Program-made: the position numbers and the translations under genes
In this document: in pieces, positions 15,511-33,633 of the stretch
How the letters are laid out: each line of letters begins with the position of its first letter
How positions within the stretch are numbered: the first letter of the stretch is position 1
From: Halocaridina rubra
Taxonomy: Eukaryota; Arthropoda; Malacostraca; Decapoda; Atyidae
Length of the DNA: 64,000 nucleotides
Direction: 5' to 3'
Assembly (NCBI GenBank): GCA_037179515.1
Contig: JAXCGZ010019146.1
Location: 1 to 64,000, forward strand
Notes under the pieces: generated by a model
Seen by the model: the letters and a program-made list of their open reading frames with translations, nothing else
Told to the model about the DNA's origin: nothing
Database searches by the model: none

Positions 15511-15780
15511 CAGACACTCCCCAACTTATGAAGAGTTAGGTTCCAGAAGTCTGTTTGTAAATTGTGTTTAGGTATATAAAAGTTCTGTACAGTACATACA
15601 TATACAGTGCTGTCCATTAAAAAGAATAAAGACACTTAACTACTACATAAAACAAAGTGCACAGCAGTCATGAATTTTAGTACAGTAATAATACAGTAAT
15701 ACGGTATACATTAATACATGGGTAGTTAATAGGCAGGTTTTTGTTCGTATTGTGACTGTTCGTAAGTAGGAGAGCTTCTG
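15511..15780. mobile_element. Mariner/pogo-like MITE, copy 1
   Basis: The left end is CAGACACTCCCCAACTTA and the right end, reverse-complemented, is CAGAAGCTCTCCTACTTA. These imperfect inverted repeats are flanked by TA on both sides (15509-15510, 15781-15782), as for Tc1/mariner target sites. The interior has no coding potential and matches the copy at 16693 throughout. Confidence 0.7.
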
Positions 15781-15782
15781 TA

Positions 15783-16692
15783 CGACAGTTATTTTACTCG
15801 TTTGAGTGTCTAATCTCAATTTTGAGGAATATGTAAAAGGTGATTAAGGATATATAGCAAAGACTGGATATGACATGATCTTTGACCTCATTAAAAGGAC
15901 ATTAAAAATCACATGGATGGTAATATGGCAGACATATGACCTCGATCCAGAAGAGAACATATTTTGGGGCTGAAAAAATATGGATATGGGAAAAACTAAC
16001 CCATCTTCAGCCAATGGGATATCAACAATACAGGCACTGATGCACGTAAAGTGTTAGAATATATTCATGAGAAAAAAAGAAAACAGAGAATCAGTACAAA
16101 CAAGAACAGGTTTAAGAAAATATTTGTAGGGGAAGGCTCAGCATGTTATGGACATCCGACCATTTCATACGACTGCAGAACTTCAAGGGGAAGGACGAAG
16201 CATTTGCAGGTTGAAACATTGTAACAAATTCAAAGCTCATTCTTAAACAATAAGGAATTCAAGCAAGCAAACTGATTTCATATTACTGGAGCAGACTGGC
16301 TATTCCTAAACTATATCATATACTAGAAATGTCTGAATTCGGTTTGAAGAATAGCACACACCAAACATGTCTAGTTCAAGAAATGGACCAAAAGCATTTG
16401 TTTTTTGTCGCAAGGAAGGTAGTAATAAAAAAAAATAGTAACTGACAGAATGCATTATAGAGCTGTGTATTATAGTACTGTGCTTGTAGTGGTAGAGCAG
16501 GTAATCAACATACTGGCCTGAGCATACACATTATGAACGGTCTTTTGTAAAGTCACGGAGGAGTAAGCAACGTGAAACTGAAATGCGATATTAAATGTCC
16601 AAGATACCATACACATTCAGTATTTCCTTAATTGTATACAAGTATTTCTTCAAAATCAATTTACTCTGCCACGACAATTATTTTTCAATACA
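15783..16692. other. AT-rich sequence, nothing recognised
   Basis: No reading frame or structural signal is worth calling. Confidence 0.45.
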
Positions 16693-17019
16693 CAGACACT
16701 CCCCAACTTACGAATGAGGTAGGATCCGAAAGTCCGTTTGTAAGTAGAATTGCTCATAAGTTGTGTTTAGTTATAATAATATACTGTACTGTACATTGCA
16801 TATATATAAGCAGTACTGTACAGTATTTACGCTACAGACACTTAACTACTACATAAAACATAAAGTATACAGTATTAATGAATTCTAATATAGTAATGAT
16901 AATGTAAAATACAATACAGTACAGTAATATATACATTAATACATGGTAGATAATGGGTAGATTTTTGTTCGTATCTGTGAATGTTGTTACTCAGTTGTTT
17001 GTAAGTAGGGGAGCTTCTG
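16693..17019. mobile_element. Mariner/pogo-like MITE, copy 2
   Basis: The ends are the same as at 15511, with extra internal sequence (about 327 bp against 270). The right flank is TA; the left flank is CA, presumably mutated. Shared interior words include TTAACTACTACATAAAACA and ATTAATACATGG. Confidence 0.7.
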
Positions 17020-18191
17020 TATACCCATATTTGATATATCGCCTAGGTGAATACTTAACGAAGTTCTATATCCAGATTCACACATCATGCTAGCTCATAT
17101 CCCATAGTGATATATGCACTGTTACAAGTTATATAAATACAAAAATATTAAGTTTCACTATACAGTATGTTCTATTGTCCTGTCAAAATATCAATATCTG
17201 TTTCAAAACCTATTACTATTAGGACATGAAAATCGTGTTACACGAGGAATCCTGAATTTTTGTCTTGCTCTTGTGGCAAAACAGAACAATTATAAAATCT
17301 GAAGTCTAATATAGGCCTCATTTAATTTCTTTGATTATAATATGTAAACTGAAAGTCCGAAACGGAAACCAATTTCACGAAAGTGCAAAAGTTTCCCAGT
17401 CCTGTAAAACCACTGAGTCACAAAAGGGAGGCAAATTTAGCAAGAGAAATAACTACAACAATATACATCTGCCAAGAGACATCAGATATAAATACTAGCA
17501 ATGACTACCCATGCAAACCTTGTGGTCAGGAAAAAAGTCACAGGTCAAAATTCACAGATCATGTAAGTTCGGTTAGGTTAGGTTATATTGGATTAGACTT
17601 TTCCCTGTGATTCTTTTCTGTGACTTTTTTACTTGTGACTTCTTTACACAGATAAGCAAACCTGATACCCATGTTTTTTTTTTTTTTTCACTTAATCACC
17701 TCGGTCTTGATGCTGCATAAATGACAGTATAATTAAATACTCTCGAGTCCAAATGTTCAAGACATTAAAACGCAAAAACATAACATACGGATAATGCTTT
17801 TGCTATCTATTAAGATATAAAGAACTGCAAAAACATAAAACTACTTTCCAAGTCATAAGACATAAAAAAAAAAAATAACAATTAATACCGCATATGTTTG
17901 GCACAGCAAAACTTTTTGTTTTTTATACCCATATAGTTTGATGTGGATGACATATATCAATAATATTTTTTCACTTAAAATATTCCGTTTTTTTTTTTTT
18001 TAAAGAGGCTTTACTTATCTATTCCCACTTACACCTGTCACATGCCTTTCTGCCACTTGCTGCACAAATACAACTGGCATTACAAATGAACGATCTTTTC
18101 GAGCTTTTAATTTAAGAAATACAGTATGTCCAATGTATAAAAATGCAGTACAGTATATTGACGCAAGCTAAATTTGATATACGGAAGGATG

Positions 18192-18194
<3 letters not shown>
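17020..18194. other. AT-rich sequence with a short hairpin and TTAGG words
   Basis: GGTTAGGTTAGGTTA at 17571-17585 is a short telomere-like run. AAAAAGTCACAG (about 17532) and CTGTGACTTTTTT (about 17619) form an inverted pair around it. No gene is seen. Confidence 0.45.

Positions 18195-18261
<67 letters not shown>
18195..18261. repeat. (CT)n microsatellite
   Basis: About 66 bp of CT dinucleotides. Confidence 0.96.
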
Positions 18262-18264
<3 letters not shown>

Positions 18265-18344
18265 ATTTGTTTTTAACACCTCCAGTTTATCTGATCTCAC
18301 AATTCTTAACCTAAGAGGCACGGGAAGGGCTCCCACACGCATAC

Positions 18345-18434
<90 letters not shown>
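18345..18434. repeat. (AAT)n microsatellite
   Basis: About 90 bp of AAT trinucleotides. Confidence 0.96.
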
Positions 18435-18674
18435 TTTTTATTGATCATTTAGAGTTGGTAATAAGACTGTCATATTCAGATGATCTATTTGACTAATAAA
18501 ATCGATAAAAAAAAGAGGAAAAAAATAAACTAATAAATAATAAAAATCATAAAATATAAGAAGTCCATTATAAAATAAAACTCCCTATACTAAGAGAGTC
18601 AATCTATATTATATGAATAAAATGATTCTAAATTAAATACATAAAAAAATGAAATAACAGGGCGAGTACGTGCA

Positions 18675-19482
18675 ATTACCTGATTGTGCTTACGAAAAAG
18701 AGCCCCAAGCTCGTAACTTCCCGTCTCCTGGTCGGTTCCATTTTGTACTTAGTGATACTTATCATACTTGTCCTTAAAATTATGGATTGAGTTAGCATTA
18801 ATTACCTCCTCGCTTAGCGACTTACAATCATTAACTGCTCTTACACTAAAAAAATACTTCCTTACATCCTACAAAAAAGTTTTCTTACGAAGCTTCAAAC
18901 TATGACCTCTAGTTCTAGTGGCAGCCATATCAAAAGATCGATCCCTATCTGTCATAACCATGAAGGAATTAAAAAAAACGTCACTATATTCCCCCTCATT
19001 CTTCTGGCTTCGAGTGATGGTAAGTCTAATTCCCTCAGCCTCTCCTCATAACAGAGATTGAATATTTCTGGCACCAGTTTCGTGGCATGTCTTTGAAATA
19101 TGTCCAGCTTAAATACGTGTTTTTTCAAGTGTTGATTCCAAAAGGGGGCTGCATATTCAAGCTTTGGCCTAACATAGGTTATATAAATACTTCTGGACAT
19201 TTCCTTGTCCATGTGCCTGAAGGCTACCCTTACATTTGCTAAGCCATTTATATGCATTTCTGTAGACAAATATGCCAGTATGTTTACTCCTAGATCTCTC
19301 TCATTCTCTGTCTCTTAAAGTTCTGCTCCTGCCACTGAGTAGTCAAGCTTGGGCCTTCTTGCACTTGTACCCATTCGCATTACCTTACATTTAGAAGAAT
19401 TAAATTTCATTAGTCACTTTTCTGACCACTCGTGCAGACTATTTAGGTCTTCCTGAAGTTCTCTTCCAATGTTCTTGTTTGC
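18675..19482 (-). mobile_element. CR1-like LINE, old decayed copy B
   Basis: The minus-strand 3' tail (CAATTACCTGATTGTG when read on plus) is followed by the CR1 C-terminal region with small deletions, frame breaks and many substitutions. One deletion removes the segment between ILADLS-like and LSNVRV-like parts, so the open piece 18952-19269 reads HINGLANVRVAF. It ends near 19482 at a position matching about 3455 in copy A. It is older than copies A, C, D and E. Confidence 0.88.
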
Positions 19483-20060
19483 GGAGTTATACATCTTAGC
19501 AAACTCATCAACCTGGTAAGTACAGTATCTCATAACCAGGTCATCCACGAGACTATATTAGGGAGGGTGGTGGCGTCCTTCATTCGGCAATCTCTGTCAA
19601 TTCAGCGCCATGAATGGGTGCCTTGAAAATATGAATATATTAAGTGCTTGAGCATTGGCAAGGACAAAAATGCAAGTCTGGCAGCTCTTAAGTAAAAAAT
19701 AAATTAATAAATAATTTAACAGAAAACATTAAGAACCATTCTAATAATAAATTTTCTCAAAAGTACCTTTCGTCTCACAATAACTTTACAATCAGTAAAA
19801 ACAAAATAAATAAAACAATCAGTAAAAATAAAATAAATAAACAAATAAGTAAATAAGTACAAAACAAACACTAGAACCATTCCAATAACGAGTTCTCCTC
19901 AAAAATAACTAATCTGTCAATTCTGGTGACCGATGGAGCTCTAAACATAACACCCAACTTTCACAAGAAAGTATACTCAAACAGACGGATTTCGGGAAAT
20001 AGCGAGAAAAACAATTTAATTCCATAGTTGGCAACGCAGGTCAAGGAAGGTCACGAGGTC
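19483..20060. other. Unannotated sequence upstream of the clip-like gene
   Basis: It contains short AAATAAATAAAC-rich stretches. No coding signal is seen. Confidence 0.4.
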
Positions 20061-20069
20061 GATCGGAAG

Positions 20070-20373
20070 CTCTAGTATAAAGAAGGACTTAATAGCTGCA
20101 TGAGAGGTCACGGAGTTATACAGGACAGTAGCTTGAGTCCTTCATGTTGTTTTATGGTTATGTGGATTTGATGTGAAAAAGTTTTTATTTTAGTCTCCTG
20201 TGACGGATTATCTCGACTGAAACATGTAAAGCGGGATTTGACAACTGTGAAAAGATACGGAGTTATAAAAGACAGTCAGCTTAGACCCTCCAGTTTTTTG
20301 GTTACGTGGATTTGAAGTGAAATAAAGCTCTTCGTTGTCTGCTGGGACTGATTATCTCGACTGAAACATAAAT
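20070..20373 (+). promoter_or_regulatory. Putative duplicated promoter and 5' leader of the clip-like gene
   Basis: Two tandem, diverged copies of a roughly 157-bp segment (CGGAGTTATA near 20111 and again near 20260, each followed by a shared GTGGATTTGA and then ATTATCTCGACTGAAACAT). The second copy contains TATAAAA at 20264-20270 and, about 28 bp later, CTCCAGTT, which fits an arthropod initiator. The proposed start codon follows at 20374. TATAAAG also occurs near 20078 before the first copy. Position and motifs are seen; promoter function is inferred. Confidence 0.45.
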
Positions 20374-27146
<6,773 letters not shown>

Positions 27147-27151
27147 AGTAT
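27147..27151. repeat. 5-bp target-site duplication (left), AGTAT
   Basis: The same 5 bp occur immediately after the right LTR at 32988-32992. This fixes the ends of the element. Confidence 0.93.
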
Positions 27152-28067
27152 TGTGGTGATCTGTCTATCACACACAGTTTCATTAGTTATACCTTGTGTG
27201 TGTTTTATTGTAATACCATAAGTAATATTGTGCATCTACCTACATGAATATATTCATTGAGAGACTATATTATAACAATCATTTATTTTGTCATTAATTT
27301 CATCATTTTCTCATGAATAATTGGAATTTGTTTGTAAAGCTAATCTAAATCTTAGGAAATCCTTAATTATGTATAATATGATAAAATTATATACTTTTAT
27401 TTTAGAATGTGATGCTCGTCTGCTTTGTTTACAGAACGGACGAGGATTCTCTCTGAGGACAGCATCAGGTGATGACCTATTGTTAGAGACTCGTAAAATT
27501 CGTGTAAATTTATGAGCCTTCCATTTCGCCCCTTGGACTAGTGCTGTCGAATTTGTCAAGCAGTGACTGTGTTTCAATATTGTATAAAGTTTTTGGATTT
27601 TGAACAATTATAATTACGTTATTAAGTGTTGTTTATTATTTTGATGTGTCCAGCAGTCGTGCCTGGAGCTATAACTCTTTGTTATTTTTGTAAAACTTAA
27701 CCTTTTCTTTTGGGCTGAAATATTGCTCCATTATAATATTAACCTTTTTTCAATATATTTTTATATTTTATTGATGAGTCTTTCATTTAAGCCTGGATTT
27801 ATGCAGTGTTCAGTTAATATTATTTAGTGTATTTGTGTTATTAACCAGTGGGAGTTCTCCACTAACTATTAAGCAAACGTAACTCATGCCCTTCCCCTTT
27901 AGTACCGTACAGTGTGTCTTATATTTAATTATAAGCCAGTAAGTTTTAGCCCAACTTTATTTGAAGTTGGTGGAGTAAATATTTTTGTGTACGGTAGCCT
28001 GCAAAAAACTGAGAGTAGACTATTCAATGACCAGGTGAAAGCAGGCATTCTGGGAATAGTCACCACA
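27152..28067 (+). repeat. BEL/Pao 5' LTR
   Basis: 916 bp, colinear with 32072-32987 with seven substitutions and no indel. Confidence 0.96.
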
Positions 28068-28082
28068 TATTCTAGTTTTTTC

Positions 28083-28100
28083 TGGTCCTTCGAACCGGAT
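28083..28100 (+). other. Primer-binding site, probably tRNA-Tyr
   Basis: TGGTCCTTCGAACCGGAT starts 15 nt after the LTR. Its complement matches the 3' end of animal tRNA-Tyr (ending CGAAGGACCA) at all but one position as I recall that tRNA. Confidence 0.65.
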
Positions 28101-28416
28101 GGTGCCTAGCCTAGCTAGCATACTTTACTACATTTACTGAATGGAATTTGGAATAGGCTACCTTTGGTATTGTTTTTGAACTTTGATATTAAAACACTGC
28201 GCATAAATCCATGGCATATTTTTTGTGATATCACTGCTGATGTCGAATTCTTTAGTCCAAGGGAAGGTTTAGATTAGCTATTTGAATACATGCGTGTGTA
28301 ATCAAGTGTACCTAGGATATAAATATTATAATCCTAGTGAATTTAGGTATTAGTTTAGTTTGGCCACCTAGCCAAAATTATTGTGATTTGTATAAGGTAA
28401 AGATTAATTCAGCAAG

Positions 28417-29718
28417 ATGTCTTTACCATCAATTGATGAAAGTAAAGCGTTTGAACTTTACAAGGTTGTAACCGACGATCTGACAGATATGCTCAGTTCT
28501 ATAGAACATGACCTTAAAGCGTCTCCTCCACCATCCTTACGGTCGTTACAGTTTTCAGAAGCAGAACTTACAAAGTTGTACGAGTCCATTGATGTACATT
28601 GGACAGCTAGTCAAGATGCTATTGATAGTACCCAGCTTAGCCAAGTTTCTAGAGAGCACAGAACTCTGAAACGTAATGCCTATAAAGTGCTCATACAAAT
28701 TAAGTCAACTATAGATGATCATTTGTCCTTTGGTAGTCAAGCACAAGCTACAACTAGTCAAGCTCCTAGTCAAACAGTAGTACCTGCTAGACCCCTTCCA
28801 CACCCTAAGTTGCCTGAGATTAAGATTCCTGAATTTGATGGTCAGTTGAGTCAGTGGAATTGTTTTTGGGATTCCTTTAGTAGTTTAATTGATAGTCGTC
28901 AAGACATTGACCCAGTATTGAAATTTAGCATGCTCAGATCTTATTTGAGAGGTAAAGCTTATAGAACCATTGAAGGTCTTCCCATAACTAGTGGTAATTA
29001 CAGTATAGCATTAAGTTTGTTGAGAAAAAGCTTTGCCGACAATGACCTTTTGTTGCAACAATTACATTTAGATTTGATGGACATGAAAGCCCCTGAGCAT
29101 AATTTAACTGAGTTGACTGAATTTCACTTAACATTTCAACGTTTGTTGATGGAAATAGAGGGTTTAACCCAAGTACCTTGTGATGACTACCTAATAAAAG
29201 ACATAATTGCTAAGAAACTTAGTCCTAAAACTTTAGAGTACCTTTTTAATAAGTACAGTACTTATACTTTGACTATTACACAATTGAAGGATGGTATTGG
29301 ACACCTTATCAAGGTCATGGAATGTTCTCGTATTCTCTCTGATCAGTCTAGGAATAAGCAAGGTTCACATTCTGATGCACATTCCAAAACTAAAGTAGTA
29401 GTTAGTCAGAATTCTAGTACAAATTCTAATCATAGGTTTAGTACAGTACCTAAACAAGTAGTTGTGTCCCAGACTCAAAATAAGCCTAATTCGTCATCTA
29501 GCAATTCAAGTACTTGGAACAAACCTTGTCTCTTTTGTAAGGATATTCATAATACTAAGTTTTGTTCTAATTACGCAACTCATGAAGCCAGGAAGAACAG
29601 AGTTAGAGAGTTAGAACTATGTTTCGTTGTATGCAGAAAGGCCATAGAGCCTCACAGTGTAGAGAGACGGCTGAGTGTAGAAATTGTAATGGCAAACATC
29701 ATACCTTTCTCTGCATGA
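28417..29718 (+). CDS. BEL/Pao gag-like polyprotein frame (433 aa)
   Basis: It starts at ATG 28417. Residues about 125-300 match the Pao-type gag domain (LPEIKIPEFDG, then W..F..SF..LI, then KF..LRSYLRG.A). A first cysteine knuckle (CLFCKDIHNTKFC) follows. The next knuckle is interrupted: its beginning is in this frame and the rest continues in the -1 frame at 29619, so the frame ends in unrelated residues. This could be a one-base loss or a frameshift site; no canonical slippery heptamer is seen. Confidence 0.88.
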   Translation: MSLPSIDESKAFELYKVVTDDLTDMLSSIEHDLKASPPPSLRSLQFSEAELTKLYESIDVHWTASQDAIDSTQLSQVSREHRTLKRNAYKVLIQIKSTIDDHLSFGSQAQATTSQAPSQTVVPARPLPHPKLPEIKIPEFDGQLSQWNCFWDSFSSLIDSRQDIDPVLKFSMLRSYLRGKAYRTIEGLPITSGNYSIALSLLRKSFADNDLLLQQLHLDLMDMKAPEHNLTELTEFHLTFQRLLMEIEGLTQVPCDDYLIKDIIAKKLSPKTLEYLFNKYSTYTLTITQLKDGIGHLIKVMECSRILSDQSRNKQGSHSDAHSKTKVVVSQNSSTNSNHRFSTVPKQVVVSQTQNKPNSSSSNSSTWNKPCLFCKDIHNTKFCSNYATHEARKNRVRELELCFVVCRKAIEPHSVERRLSVEIVMANIIPFSA

Positions 29719-32141
29719 AACTAACCAACCGTAGTACTGCAGTTAACCAAGTGTCAGTTGCGTCTAATGCCCCAACAGTTATTAATAATGGAACTAACCT
29801 TAACAGTAACATTCCCACTAATCAAGTAGTAGTGGATGATAAGTTTAGAATCCTGTCAGGAAGAGATGACAGTGTCGCTAATTCTGTTCAAATAGATGTC
29901 CAGACTAATAATGTTCCACTTCCTTCAGTAGCACTTCCTACAGCAATTGTTAGGATTTCTGGTGCTGGGGTACGTGAAACAGTTAGGATATTTTTAGATA
30001 CCGGCGCTCAACGGTCTTTCATTCATTCTGCAGTAGTAAAGCGCCTTAAACTCAATCCAGTGTTTCATATCTCACTTAAACTGACTTCATTTGGTAATCA
30101 AGCCGAAAACATTTTGTGTGACGTCGTTCGTGTTGTAGTACGTATTGGTACACAACGTATTCCGATTTATGCTGTCGTCTATGATAAGGTTAACACTACG
30201 TTATATGTACCTGGCATTGCTAGTGTTGCAGAAACACTCACAAAAAAGGGGATCAAACTGGCAGATCCTAACGTTGATTCTGATGTGATTAGTGACATAG
30301 GTATGGTAATTGGTGCAGATTACTATTCTAGATTTGTAACCAACCGTACTTTCTATTCCGGAATTACACTTTTGTCTAGTCCAGCAGGTTCGATTATCTT
30401 TGGACCTATGCCAAAGTGGGCAACTAGTTCTCAGTCAGTTAACACAGTTAATGAGCAACATGTGCTTTGTGCTCGTGTAGGAGTACAAACCCTTGAGTCC
30501 GAAGTTCAGAACCTTTGGAATTTAGATGTTATTGGTATTAAGAATGAAACTTTAACACCTGAGGAAGTACAATCAGTGAGTCATTTTGACTCTACTTGCC
30601 AGAGGGCAGACAATCAGTATTTTGTGGAATTACCCTTTAAGGGCACTGAGAGACCAGCAACTAACTATAGAAGAGCTTATGGTCAGCTCATGTCACTAGC
30701 TAAATCCTTTGCAACTCATCCAGAACTTTATGGACAATACTCAGAGATTTTTAATGAGTACATTGAATTGGGATTCATTGAGAAAATTGATAACCCTTCA
30801 GTTACAGACGGACTGACTCATTACTTGCCTCATCATCCAGTCTACAAGAATTCTCCTACCACTCCTATTAGAGTAGTGTTTAATGCTTCTAGTAGAGCTG
30901 ATTCAAAATCAAAGAGTCTGAATGAATGTTTACTAACAGGCCCAAGTCTAACCCATAAACTTGTTGATTCACTCATTGAATTTCGTACTAACCCTGTAGC
31001 TGCTGTATCAGACATTTCCAAGGCCTTCCTACGTATAGGTATTTTGCCAAACTGCAGAGATTTCTGTAGATTCCTGTGGTTCGAGGATGAAACACTTCAG
31101 AAGGTAGTTACCTATAGATTTAAAGTAGTACTCTTTGGTACAACATCATCTCCCTTTTTGCTTCAGAAAACACTCACATATCACTTGGAGACACATTCAC
31201 ATCCTGTAGCAAAGTCACTGATCTCTCATTTCTATTTAGATAACTTTGATTGTACCTATTCAGACTCTGAACAGTTAAAAACAGAGTATCCCATAGTAAA
31301 TTCTATTTTAGCAGAAGCCTCTATGCCATTACAAGGTTGGGTGAGTAATGATGTAAAATTTAATGATGAAGTAGGTGTTAATCATGATCAATTAGATCTG
31401 AATAATGTAAATGTTTTAGGAATTTCTTGGAATGTTGTAAACGATGAAATCAAATTGTACTCCAGTAAGAAAGTGTGCAAGGAGGAGTGTGTGCATCATA
31501 AAATCACCAAGAGATTAGTTGTATCTGTAATTGCTAGTGTATTTGATCCTTTAGGATTGTTATCACCAATCTTGATCAAGGGAAAGTTATTCATTTCAAA
31601 ATTATGGAGAAGTAAGTGTTCTTGGGATGAACCTTTGCCAGAACCTTTAGTACAAGAATTTTCAGTTATTTGCAGAGATTTGAATCAGATGTCAACCATT
31701 CAATATCCTAGATTTGTAATTGTCCCTGGTGTATCAGATTTGCACATATTTTGTGATTCATCTAAAGTAGCTTATGGATTAGGACAAATGTTGTCAGGAC
31801 TTAGGAAGCAGTTTTGGATCTCTAAAGGTAGAGTTATTGTGAAGAAAATATTAAAAACATGTATTTTGTGTAAAAAGGCAGTTGGCAAGACGATCTCTCA
31901 ACCAGTGCCCCCTCTTTCACCAGAGGAAAGAGTCAGATTTGTTAGACCCTTCAACTCACTTGGAGTAGGAAAGGTTGTTAATTATGCCTTTGAATTTTTT
32001 GTTTTTGTTCTACACTTTATTATGTTTGTACATGTGATTTATTTAGCTTCCTACCCTTTTTGGGGGGAGAGTGTGGTGATCTGTCTATCACACACAGTTT
32101 CATTAGTTATACCTTGTGTGTGTTTTATTGTAATACCATAA
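29619..32141 (+). pseudogene. BEL/Pao pol frame, lacking most of RNase H and integrase
   Basis: It overlaps the gag frame by about 100 bp. In order: zinc-knuckle remainder, aspartic protease with DTGA near 30000, reverse transcriptase about 30860-31260 with the palm motif as YLDN instead of the usual YxDD, the start of RNase H (FCDSSKVAYG near 31750), then directly KQFWISKGRV and CILCKK of the integrase zinc-binding region, then unrelated residues running into the 3' LTR. The jump after 31780 shows an internal deletion, and the end near 31960 a second one that removes the DDE core. Confidence 0.92.
32061..32071 (+). other. Polypurine tract
   Basis: TGGGGGGAGAG directly precedes the 3' LTR, where plus-strand priming is expected. 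Confidence 0.85.
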
Positions 32142-32987
32142 GTAATATTGTGCATCTACCTACATGAATATATTCATTGAGAGACTATATTATAACAATC
32201 ATTTATTTTGTCATTAATTTCATCATTTTCTCATGAAAAATTGGAATTTGTTTGTAAAGCTAATCTAAATCTTAGGAAATCCTTAATTATGTATAATATG
32301 ATAAAATTATATACTTTTATTTTAGAATGTGATGCTCGTCTGCTTTGTTTACAGAACGGACGAGGATTCTCTCTGAGGACAGTATCAGGTGATGACCTAT
32401 TTTTAGAGACTCGTAAAATTCGTGTAAATTTATGAGCCTCCCATTTCGCCCCTTGGACTAGTGCTGTCGAATTTGTCAAGCAGTGACTGTGTTTCAATAT
32501 TGTATAAAGTTTTTGGATTTTGAACAATTATAATTACGTTATTAAGTGTTGTTTATTATTTTGATGTGTCCAGCAGTCGTGCCTGGAGCTATAACTCTTT
32601 GTTATTTTTGTAAAATTTAACCTTTTCTTTTGGGCTGAAATATTGCTCCATTATAATATTAACCTTTTTTCAATATATTTTTATATTTTATTGATGAGTC
32701 TTTCATTTAAGCCTGGATTTATGCAGTGTTCAGTTAATATTATTTAGTGTATTTGTGTTATTAACCAGTGGGAGTTCTCCACTAACTATTAAGCAAACGT
32801 AACTCATGCCCTTCCCCTTTAGTACCGTACAGTGTGTCTTATATTTAATTATAAGCCAGTAAGTTTTAGCCCAACTTTATTTGAAGTTGGTGGAGTAAAT
32901 ATTTTTGTGTACGGTAGCCTGCAGAAAACTGAGAGTAGACTATTCATTGACCAGGTGAAAGCAGGCATTCTGGGAATAGTCACCACA
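32072..32987 (+). repeat. BEL/Pao 3' LTR
   Basis: 916 bp. It differs from the 5' LTR at seven positions, including 32238, 32402 and 32947. Confidence 0.96.
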
Positions 32988-32992
32988 AGTAT
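32988..32992. repeat. 5-bp target-site duplication (right), AGTAT
   Basis: It matches 27147-27151 exactly. Confidence 0.93.
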
Positions 32993-33009
32993 CGTAGAGA
33001 TAATTCTTT

Positions 33010-33633
33010 CCACAATTCCAATAATAATGGCACAATAAATGCTGCATATCTTTTCTTAGCAAAGATAGAGGTGGCCTTGAGGTTCATATATAGGCGAATG
33101 TTAGGATATATTTATGAGATATGTGAGGCCTAATTTTGAATATGCAACGTCCTTTTGGAGTCCGAACTTGAAAAAGCACATTAATAAATTCGAGAAAGTT
33201 CAGAGACGTGCTATAAAACTGGTGACAGAGATACAATATCTCACTTGTGAGGAGAGGTTGAAGGATTTAGAATTACCATCACTTGAAAATAGAAGGAAGC
33301 AGGGGAATATGGTGACGGTTTTAAAATTTTTTCATGGTTTTGATCGAGTGGACAGGGAGTGATATTTTCATATGGGTGGCTCTAGAAGTAGAGGATATAG
33401 TTTGAAGCTTCGTAAGATAACTCCTCGGCAGGATGTAAGGAAATATTTCTTAGAGAAAGATTAGTTGATAGTTGGAATTCGCTAGGCGAGGAAACTGTAA
33501 ATGCTAAATGCATTCATAGTTATAGAGAAGGATATGAAAAGTGTCCGTGAATAAAAAAATAAATATGAATCAGATCAGAAGACGGTACATTGCGAGAACA
33601 GGGCTCTTCCCCGTAAGCACCATTAGGCATATA
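33010..33633 (+). mobile_element. CR1-like LINE, older fragment F
   Basis: It encodes a diverged CR1 C-terminal region (MRYVRPNFEYATSFWSPNLK, later ELPSLENRRKQGNMV) with stops at about 33362 and beyond. It ends in a decayed tail (CCCCGTAAGCACCATTAGG). The younger CR1 copy C starts a few bases later, so it appears to have landed in this copy's tail. Confidence 0.85.

Larger units (their letters stand above)
27152..32987 (+). mobile_element. BEL/Pao LTR retrotransposon, young but internally deleted
   Basis: A 5,836-bp element with two 916-bp LTRs beginning TGTGGTGA and ending TCACCACA (a perfect 8-bp inverted repeat) and a 5-bp target duplication. Order: LTR, primer-binding site, gag-like frame, pol frame (protease, reverse transcriptase, start of RNase H), a fragment of the integrase zinc-binding region, polypurine tract, LTR. 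The LTRs differ at 7 of 916 positions, so insertion is recent. The second half of RNase H and the catalytic core of integrase are absent, and gag and pol are in different frames, so this copy cannot be autonomous. It must have been mobilised in trans or been damaged after insertion. Confidence 0.95.
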
